Source of the DNA: Trametes villosa
Taxonomy: Eukaryota > Basidiomycota > Agaricomycetes > Polyporales > Polyporaceae
Direction of reading: 5' to 3'
DNA length: 64,000 nucleotides
Assembly: GCA_002964805.2 (NCBI GenBank)
Contig: PUDQ02000003.1
Coordinates: 3,844,001 to 3,908,000, forward strand
This document shows positions 56,837-64,000 of this stretch, piece after piece; position 1 is the stretch's first letter; each line of letters opens with the position of its first letter. The position numbers and the translations under genes were made by a program. A model generated the notes under the pieces. The model was not told where the DNA came from. It saw nothing but the letters and a program-made list of their open reading frames with translations, and ran no database searches.

Positions 56837-59800
56837 TCACCACCCAAACGGCCTATCTCCTGGGTACCCCCCGTGCGGCGGCGGAGGCGGTCCCCCAGGA
56901 GCCGGCATATCAGGCGACGGGAACCCAAAACCCGCCGGGGGACCCGGCGGCCCCCCAGGCCCAGGCGGGGGAGGCCCGCCATACGGCGGGTACCCGCCCC
57001 CGCCGCTCTGTCCAGGGTACGTCGACTGCCCGGGCCCGGGGTACCCCGCGTCCGCCTGCGGGAACCCGTAGGAGGGCGGCGCGGCGTAGCTCGGCGAGTA
57101 CCCCACCTGCGGCTCGGGAGGGCCGTGCCCATGCCCATGTCCGTGCCCGTGTCCGTGTCCGTGGTGCTGTCCGTGCGGCTGGGGAGGAGCGGCGGAGGGG
57201 AAGGAGGGCTGGTCGCCGCCGTGGCTGGGGGCGCCGGGATACGTCGAGTGCGACGGCTGTGGGGGCGCGTGCGAGGGCGCGTGCGCTGCAGGCTGCGACT
57301 GGCCCTGGCCGTAGTACGACGCGGCCTCGCCGCTCGTCGGCACCGGCGCTCCTCCGTGCGCTCCTGGCCCTGCACCCGGGCTAGCCCCTGGGAAGCCGGG
57401 GGCATGCGGGGCTCCGTCGTACCCGCCCTCCCGCCTGCCGCCCTGTCCGCCGGTGAACTGGTTGAGGAAGGACGACGCCTGCCCGAACGGCGTGTTGCTC
57501 GGTGGGCCGCCCGCCTGGCCGCTGTTGTTTATCTTGCCGAGGAGCGACTGCGCCTGCGAGACACCCGGGACCTGGTTGAGGTACCCGCCAATCTGGTGCT
57601 GGGCCTGCACGCCCGCGTTGTGGGCGTAGCCGGAGGGGGCGCCGCCACCGCTGCCGGAGGCGGAGAGGCGGATGTTCTCGTGGTTGCGCACGGCCTGCTT
57701 GGTCAGGCGGCGGAGCACCTCGTGCTGCTGCCCGCCGAGGCCCTGCACCCAGCGGTTCATGTACTCGAGCATCTCGCGCTGTACTTGCGAGTTGCGGTCA
57801 TGGAAGTCGGGGTGGAACCTGGAGTTGAGGTAGAGGGATGAATTAGCGGCTAGCGATTGGACAATTCTGGACGTAAGAAACGTACAGGCACTGCAGGATA
57901 TCCTCGGTAACGCCGTGAACGTTCACGGAGGTATCGTCCCATGCCTTCACCACGAGGTTGGCGGTGTAGGTCTAGGTAGCATGAGCATCCCATGAGGTAC
58001 CTAACCATGAGGGGTCGCGACGTACAAGGATGATCTTGCCCAGGTTGCCAGCACACTCGTTCAAGATCAGGTTCTACGTAATTGTCAGCACATTGATCGT
58101 CCGGAATTGTTTCTCTAAAGGCACATACGAAATGATCCTTGCTCAGGAATGAATGCGTCGGATCCGACTATATGAAGCGTCAGCACATACACTCGAGAGG
58201 GTTAGCGAAGGCTACAAATAGCTTACAGCTCGGGGGTCGTTGAATACCTGAACAGTAGTCAGCATACCTGGGGTGTACTAGTGGAGGATGCCAACACACC
58301 TCGTATTGGTCGTTGCTGTCGATAACCTGTCCAGAGGCGGCCATGAGACCGGACGTAGCCTGCTTCATGAGAGGCTTGAGGAACGGCTATGTGGGACGTG
58401 AGGTCAGTCTGTCTCGCCCCTCTAGAAAGTTAGGGGTGCCCTGCATACCTCCAAAGTGGTATAGATGAAGACTGCACACGAACGTCAGCATAGTTTGATC
58501 AAGAACTATGCAAAAGTGACGCGCCTGAGATAGAGTCCATGAGCTTCTCGATCAGAGGCCCAAGCCCCGGGATCTTCTCTGTGTGTCCACCAACCGGTAA
58601 GCTTCAATCGCTTACAAACCTTGGCGGGAGAACCCACCAATCGTCTTCTCGATCTTCTTCACCACTACCCGCCAGTTCAAAAACGTCAGCACCACATCCC
58701 CCCAAACGCATCGGCACCGCTCGTACGCACCGGAATCCCTGAACGAGAGCACCTGCCACAGCACCGCGTGCATTTCCTGCGGGCTCATGTCCTCGGGGCG
58801 CTTCCCGCCCGGCTGCGTCGGGCCCGCGCGGATGCGCTCGACGCTCTCCATCTCGCGCGCGGCCTCCTGGCCCTCGGACCCCGGGAGCTTGAAAAGCAGT
58901 GAGCGGAGCGTGTCCGCGGGCGAGGGCCCGGAGGAGGCCTGCGAGATGGACTTGGCGCGCGCCTTGTCAAGCTCGGCGTTCAGGTCTGTGACGGATGCTT
59001 GACTCTGTGGGTGTGCGGGGGTGGGGTGAGGATCAGAATGGGGGCAATGGACGAGAGCGGCGTACGATGTGGTCGGTAGCCTCTGTGGACAGTGGTCATG
59101 TGAGTATATGCGCATGGACGGGCACAGCGTAAGGCAAATTACCTCCAAGGAGACTGTGGATGAAGTCGCTCGACCCGAAAGTGCCTTCATGGGAGTTAGA
59201 CAACAGCATATACTCACATTCATGCGACATTACCTGTGACGAGCGGCGCAACGTGTCTCCCGTTGTGTGCCTGGATCCGCACCTGATCCCCGACGTGCAC
59301 GAAGACGTCGTTGTGTCCCATAGATGCTAGCGCGAGCTCGCAGAAGTTCGAATGAGCTGGGAAGTCTTCAAGAGTATGAAGCTAGATGATGGCGTTGTCA
59401 GTATAGGGTGCGTGCTATCCTGCATATACATACAGCTTGTCCAAGAAGGCGGTAAGCTTCGTACAGGTCTTGCTTGGCACCATTGGAACGAGCCTGGCGA
59501 CCGAGGTGGATACACCGTTCGAGCGTGCGTCGGACAAGTGCTTTGGAGGTATCCCACGAGCCGTTCTCTTTTGAGGCAATAGTTGAGATGCCGGGCACAC
59601 GACATCATAGTCATACTATTGCGACTTACCGTTGGCGATGTAGTTTTTCATTCCGGTACGAGGATCTACCTCCAGCTCCCTAGGCTGCATAAGCCCGGTA
59701 TGAGCGCATATACCGAGTAACGACAGGCCGGCACGTACGTCTACCGGAGGGCGCAGCTTTGGGTGATACTGCCTCGCATTATCAGGGTACCCTTTCGGGT

Positions 59801-60626
59801 TGTCGATGTGCTCAGTCTAGACATGGATGAGCGGCGGGAAACAGACGTCTGGGTGGCGAGTAGACGCACGGGCAAGTAAACGCCAAGGCGCTCCTCGGTG
59901 ACTTCAAACTCGTTCGTAGCATAACCGTGTGCCTGTGAAACAGCGTTTAGGGGTCACTTCGAACGAATCCAGCTGGTGGCATCTGGCTCACCAGGAAACC
60001 TAGGACCATGCATAGGTTGATAATCGTCTGGAAGAGCGATGTCAGTGGGTTGAGAGCGCAAGCGAGTGTTTGTGCCGAACGTCTACGGACCTGGATCTGC
60101 AACTTCTGGAGACCGGCAACGTCTACGGCCTGCAGCGCGCAAGGTTATTCGCATGCACACCTTCTAAACGGACGGCCTACCTGACTGTAGTCTCGTAGCC
60201 AGTTGCTGCATCACGCGCCTGGGTGAACATTGGGACGAGGGAGAGAGATTTAGGAGACGTACCCAAAGTAGACGCGTTTAATATCGAGGCCGCCAAATTT
60301 AGAACCGCCTTTGCCTATCAGGGCACCTAGAGCAAAACCACCGGCTTTCTTCGCAACCTCTCCGAGCGTGTCTTCCTACCACGATCATGAGGCTCTGCGT
60401 CGCAAGTTCACCTAAAATCCGCTTACAATATCACCATGGCGGAATGCCCTGCCCTCCAGGAACGCGAAACTGGAAGCGTTCCGGGTTATTAGCTTGATGA
60501 ACGCGATCAGCGATTGCCCACTTGCCTTGGAATGTTTCCGGCTCCAAACGCATACACTCCTTCGGAAGGAATACAGAGAATAATGATACAAAGCAGCAAG
60601 AGCAGTAGATGCGCGTGGCTCGCCAT
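56837..60626 (-). CDS. het-c: Het-C family protein
   Basis: Many short exons on the minus strand. The start MASHAHLLLLLLCIIILCIP at 60626 is a signal peptide, followed by VYAFGAGNIP and SFAFLEGRAFRHGDI, the classic Het-C opening. Further family segments include AKKAGGFALGALIGKGGSKF, GGLDIKRVYFGNWLRDYSQA, INLCMVLGFLAHGYATNEFE, ERLGVYLPVEHIDNPKGYPD, RTLERCIHLGRQARSNG, LYEAYRLLGQALHTLEDFPA, HSNFCELALASMGHNDVFVH and DHIAQASVTDLNAELDKARA. The C-terminal 300 residues are Gly/Pro-rich, with a (His-Gly)n run around 57130-57170 and PGGPPPPPHGGYPGDRPFGW at the end. In Podospora and Neurospora, Het-C homologues control vegetative incompatibility; allele-specific variation there sits in an extracellular-type region. 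Whether this copy acts that way is unknown. It shares a 394-bp divergent promoter with the G3BP-like gene. Confidence 0.9.
57110..57175 (-). repeat. Tandem (His-Gly)n-encoding hexanucleotide repeat in the Het-C gene
   Basis: On the minus strand degenerate CAYGGN units encode HHGHGHGHGHGHGHG. The repeat lies inside the disordered C-terminal region, so length changes in units of 6 nt would keep the frame. That makes this a likely length-polymorphic site, and possibly a weak metal-binding run. Confidence 0.85.
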
Positions 60627-61020
60627 AGTGGTGGTCGTATGAGAGCAAGCCGAATGCAGCGCCTGGACTTGATCAGTCCTGCTCGTACTCGGAATGCAGT
60701 GGCGGTGGGCGACGCCACAGGATAATGACGTCAAACCAATCAGCGCAAGCGTCGGTTTCTGTCGGAGCAGTGCAGTTAAAGCTCCGCTGCTTCGTGTTAT
60801 CCGCGGAGTCTGAACTTTGGACAGGCCGCCACTCGAAGACGAGACGGCGTCAGTGCGCGCTTAATAATTTGTTGCATTGCTCATCGCACCTGCTCTCTCT
60901 CGCACACGCCTCCGTGGCCTCTCGCTCCTCGTCCTACCGCGTCCTCGGCATACACGGTCGGTCCCCTCGTCGTCCAACGCGACGTGCTCAGCTCACAGAC
61001 CCAGTCTCTCTCAGTCTTTC
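60627..61020. promoter_or_regulatory. Divergent promoter, Het-C / G3BP-like gene
   Basis: 394 bp separate the two opposite start codons. It contains a perfect CRE palindrome TGACGTCA at 60726-60733 and a CCAAT box (CCAATCAG) at 60736-60743, only 2 bp apart. A TATA element is not obvious. Use as a shared bidirectional promoter is inferred from the spacing. Confidence 0.55.
60726..60743. promoter_or_regulatory. Adjacent CRE palindrome and CCAAT box
   Basis: TGACGTCA (60726-60733) and CCAATCAG (60736-60743) match the bZIP and HAP/NF-Y consensus sequences. They lie 100 nt from the Het-C ATG and 278 nt from the G3BP-like ATG. Confidence 0.5.
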
Positions 61021-63711
61021 ATGATGACCAACAACACCTCCGTCAATCCCTCCGAAGTCGGCTGGCAGTTCGTCCCTCAGTACTACACCTTCGTCAACAA
61101 GCACCCCAACCGTCTGCATTGTTTCTACAACAAATCGTCGACGTTCATCCACGGCACGGAGGGCGAGGACGGCAAGCCATGTTTCGGGCAGCAGGTATGA
61201 ACCACCCACCGCTCTTTTCTTTCGACGCGTCTTGCCACTTTTACGCGCCGACGCCCCAGTGGCATCCCCTCTGCCGCTTTTCGTGCTTCATCTTCCCTCA
61301 GAACGCAGTACTTCCTTCCCGGCATATTATCAGCGCGTGTTGGGCGACAGAGCATAAGATCCTCGAGACTGCAGTTACGACGGGCAATCGCGTAGACCAA
61401 TCAGGAAGGCCACGGATGCAGTTCGCCCCTGCAGGCCCTTGCCACACGAGCAATACTCTTTTCTGCAACGCCTTGCAAGAGTATATACCAGATCTTTGAG
61501 AGTGGGACTCGGGACCAAGCTCCGACTCCCACTAAGACTAAGTGGTCTCTGCGGTATGTTGGTCACTGTCGCTTCTGACTCGTAGCCGCCACACACTCAG
61601 GCGGCACAGTGGCTGCCGGAGTGTGTGGTTACCCGGGTCAGCGATCTTTTCCAGCCAATCCGCGGATATTCCTGAGCTTGCCATAAGCCAGCCACAGCGA
61701 CGCTGTGGGGAACCCACCAAAACGGTCGAAGTGGAACTACTCTCTGATCAGCTGTAGTTCCACTTCCATTTACCATCCTACCTCGGCTCCCCTTTTCATG
61801 AGGGGCGTGGCCGGCACAAGGCGGGAATGCGGGGAACGGCGCGGGGACGCGCAGGACGGGACGGGACGCGACGCGCTTACAGACCGCTTGCCGCGGGCGT
61901 GTCACTAGAGCACCTCTGCCTCATTCTTGTGCGCATCGGTTGCCGTCATGCACACGCCTGCCTCAAGCATTGGTGACGCGTCCTCCGCGCGCTCGCCTCG
62001 TTCCGGCCGCGTCGCCCATTTGAAAGTCAAAGTGGAATGGCTAGTGAAAGTGGAACTCCGAACCGCCGGAGCGCAGTTCCACTTCCACCATCTTGGCGAG
62101 CTTCTACCACGTCCACCTGTACAAGGCCCACACTTTCACTTCCACATACTTTGGTATGTACTCTTTGGGGCCCAGTTGCGCTCGGAGCTGGCCGGTAGCA
62201 ATGTTCTGAGTGGGTGTCGTTTGTCTCGGTGGGAGTCACTGCCGCTGTTTTGGTCGTCACTCGCCTCACAGTTTGTTATCGGTTATAGTCGTACCATTTC
62301 TTTACGTCTTGATTGGGCAACGTGCCAGGACCTTTCGGTGTACATGGGATAACTGACTAACCTTGCGCGTCTTCCAGGAAATCCATAACAAGATTACCTC
62401 CATCGGCTTCCAGGACTGCAAGGTGTTCATCCACTCGGTCGACGCCCAGTCCTCGGCGAATGGCGGCATCATCATCCAGGTCATTGGCGAGATGTCCAAC
62501 AAGGGCGAGGCATGGCGGAAGTTCGTCCAGACGTTCTTCCTCGCCGAGCAGCCCAACGGCTACTTCGTCCTCAACGACATCTTCCGCTTCCTGAAGGAGG
62601 AGTCCGTCGAGGAGGGTGACGAGCCGGAGGGCGAGGCCGTCCCCAAGCCCGCCCCGACCGAGCACGTCCCCGCATCCCCCGCCCCGCCCTCCCCTGCCCC
62701 TCCTCCGCCTGCTGAGCCGGAGCCTGTCCCTACTCCCTCTCCCGCCCCTCCCGCCCCCGCAGCTGAAGAGCCCGCTCCCTCCCCCTCTCCCGCCCCCGAG
62801 CCTCAGCCCCAAGTCAACGGCCACGCGCCAGAGACCAAGCGTGAGCCCACGCCCCCTCCCCGCGAGCCCTCTCCTGCGCCCGCTCCTGAGCCCCCCGCCA
62901 CTGCCTCTCCTGCCCCCGTCTCCCCTCCCGCTCAGCAGCATCAACCGCTCGCCCCCGCCCCCGCTGCTCCCGCGCCTGCGCCCGCTCAGCAACCGCAGCC
63001 GCAGCAGCCGCCTCAGCAGGCTGCACCCACGCCCGCTGCGCCTGCACCGTCTGCGCCCAAGACCTGGGCTTCGCTCGCTGCTACTGGCGCGAAGAGCTGG
63101 GGCACCGCCGTCGCGAGCCAGTCGCGCGGCACTAGCGAGGCGCCCGCACCCAGCAGCGCGTCGCCTGCGCCGCTCAGTGGTCCTCAGTCGCCCGCTCCCC
63201 ACGTCACGACGCGCCCACTAGCACGGCAAGACGCGCACCCCGCACTCATTGCCGCGCAGAACGTCCAAACGCCGCAATGTTTCATCAAGGTATTTCCCTC
63301 TCAGTGCCTTCAATATGATCGTGTCACCGACGGTCTGATTTCCAGGGCGTCACCGAGAACATCACGGACGCGGCGCTCCGGACGACGCTGGCTGCGCGCT
63401 TCGGGCCGGTGAAGGAGCTCGAGATCGTGCGGAGTAAGGTGTGCGCGTTCCTCGAGTTCACGCAACTCGAGGCCGCGAAGCGTGCGATCGCGGCGTCGCT
63501 GCCGCTCGCGCAGGGCGGCGAGGGCGGGATCCGGATCGAGACGGACGGCGGCGCGGGCCAGGCGCGCGTATACGTCGAGACGCGCAAGGAGCGCGGTGAG
63601 CGTCCCGGCCCGCGCGGCGGGGCGCCGATCAACGGCGACCGCGGACGTGGTGGATTCAGGGGACGTGGTGGACCCGGGCGTGGGCGTGGGGCTGCCCCGC
63701 CGAAGCAGTGA
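61021..63711 (+). CDS. G3BP-like protein (NTF2 + RRM + RGG)
   Basis: Three exons: 61021-61194, 62378-63289 and 63346-63711. The N-terminus is an NTF2-like domain (VNPSEVGWQFVPQYYTFVNK, NRLHCFYNKSSTFIHGTEGE, then EIHNKITSIGFQDCKVFIHS, GGIIIQVIGEMSNKGEAWRK and FFLAEQPNGYFVLNDIFRFL). A Pro/Ala/Glu linker of about 200 residues, a degenerate RRM (CFIKGVTENITDAALRTTLA, FGPVKELEIVRSKVCAFLEF) and an RGG tail (RGRGGFRGRGGPGRGRG) follow. This is the architecture of G3BP/Rasputin, S. pombe Nxt3 and yeast Bre5. Such proteins bind RNA, nucleate stress granules and partner the Ubp3/USP10 deubiquitinase. The NTF2 domain is split by a 1,183-nt intron, far longer than any other in the window; exons and phases on both sides are sound. 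G-rich RNA in the 3' trailer is a possible self-target. Confidence 0.92.
61576..61640. repeat. Imperfect inverted repeat in the G3BP intron
   Basis: CCACACACTC (61589-61598) pairs exactly with GAGTGTGTGG (61619-61628). Pairing continues imperfectly outward, as TGACTCGTAGCCG matches the reverse complement of the right flank TGACCCGGGTAA. The arms total about 25 nt with a 20-nt centre. Confidence 0.7.
61728..61766. repeat. Perfect 13-bp-stem hairpin, module 1
   Basis: GAAGTGGAACTAC (61728-61740) and its exact reverse complement GTAGTTCCACTTC (61754-61766) flank a 13-nt centre that itself contains the palindrome CTGATCAG. Confidence 0.95.
62048..62084. repeat. Hairpin module 2 with the same 10-bp stem
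   Basis: AAGTGGAACT (62048-62057) pairs with AGTTCCACTT (62075-62084). An inner stem CTCCG/CGGAG extends it past a CGC bulge. The outer stem is identical to module 1, about 310 nt upstream, so the two are copies. Single AAAGTGGAA-like words at 62025 and CACTTCCAC at 62147 are further partial copies. Confidence 0.9.
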
Positions 63712-63826
63712 GCATCGATTGAGGTCGTAGTGGGTGGAGTGCGCGGGGCGGCGGGTGTGCGAGAAGCAAAAGTATCAAATCTCTGCTGAATGCGAAGTGG
63801 GGTCTTTCTTGTCGTTCGGAGCGCGC

Positions 63827-63862
63827 GGGGGGCAGGGGTAGGGCTGTAGGGGCAGGGTGGGG
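63827..63862 (+). promoter_or_regulatory. G-quadruplex motif in the G3BP-like 3' trailer
   Basis: Six G runs (6, 4, 3, 4, 3 and 4 long) are separated by loops of 2, 2, 5, 2 and 1 nt on the coding strand, 116 nt after the stop codon. It satisfies the standard quadruplex pattern with spare runs. It would be in the mRNA if polyadenylation lies beyond it. Confidence 0.7.
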
Positions 63863-64000
63863 ATGATGGTTGGGTGGGACGGGGTTGCTCTCAGAGTCTC
63901 ATTGCTGCGCATGTTGTGTTGCTGTTGTTCAAGCTGTTCTCTCCTCTGTCGCTCGCACGCTCGCTTCTGCGCACGCCTGTCCGCCGACGTGGATGGGTGT

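Larger units (their letters stand above)
61195..62377 (+). other. Unusually long (1,183-nt) intron with hairpin modules
   Basis: Donor GTATGA follows GGGCAGCAG. Acceptor TTCCAG precedes GAAATCCAT, with a branch-like ACTGACTAACC about 25 nt upstream. Other introns here are mostly under 75 nt. Inside are an imperfect inverted repeat at 61576-61640 and two hairpins that share a 10-bp stem (61728-61766 and 62048-62084). No long open frame with a domain is seen. It may hold an inserted element or a structured regulatory RNA. Confidence 0.75.

Noticed and set aside
1..64000. CRISPR arrays, rRNA genes or autonomous retrotransposons
   Set aside because: No regularly spaced repeats, rRNA signatures, reverse transcriptase, integrase or long terminal repeats were seen on either strand.

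Overview
The window is nuclear DNA of a filamentous basidiomycete, most likely an Agaricomycete. Coding regions are GC-rich and cut by many short (about 45-70 nt) GT-AG introns. The protein set points the same way: a DUF6533-type membrane family, a self-sufficient CYP505 P450-reductase, Het-C, ERG6 and an HMG-box/F-box-like expansion. A polypore-type mushroom is my guess from family style only. There are no bacterial operons, CRISPR arrays, rRNA genes or tRNA genes that I can support.

Layout. 1-3.7 kb: no recognisable gene, ending in a GA/G-rich tract. 3.7-6.0 kb (-): a multi-exon cytochrome P450. 7.2-8.8 kb (+): a seven-helix-type membrane protein. 8.8-11.4 kb: no recognised gene. 11.4-16.1 kb (-): two tandem MFS transporter paralogues. 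16.8-19.4 kb (+): an ELYS-type nuclear-pore assembly protein with FG-like motifs. 19.7-34.3 kb: a duplicated accessory block. It holds two copies of a convergent pair (F-box-like protein on +, HMG-box protein on -). Between them lie two tandem paralogues of an unrecognised coiled-coil/proline-rich family and a GNAT acetyltransferase. 36.5-48.1 kb: a C2H2 zinc-finger regulator (-), a frameshifted DUF6533 3' fragment, an aminoglycoside-phosphotransferase-fold kinase (-), then RAD52 (+) flanked by two DUF6533 membrane-protein genes. 50.1-56.6 kb (+): ERG6 sterol C-24 methyltransferase followed by a CYP505 fusion. 56.8-60.6 kb (-): Het-C. 61.0-63.7 kb (+): a G3BP-like NTF2/RRM/RGG protein that shares a short divergent promoter with Het-C and is interrupted by a 1.18-kb intron.

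How they relate. RAD52, ERG6, ELYS and G3BP are housekeeping genes. Lineage-specific material lies between them: HMG/F-box duplications, coiled-coil paralogues, DUF6533 copies, MFS copies and P450s. I see no coherent secondary-metabolite cluster, because no core synthase is present. The most unusual parts are the 19.7-34.3 kb duplicated block with one decaying copy, the hairpin-bearing long intron of the G3BP gene, and the kinase gene bracketed by DUF6533 3'-end repeats.
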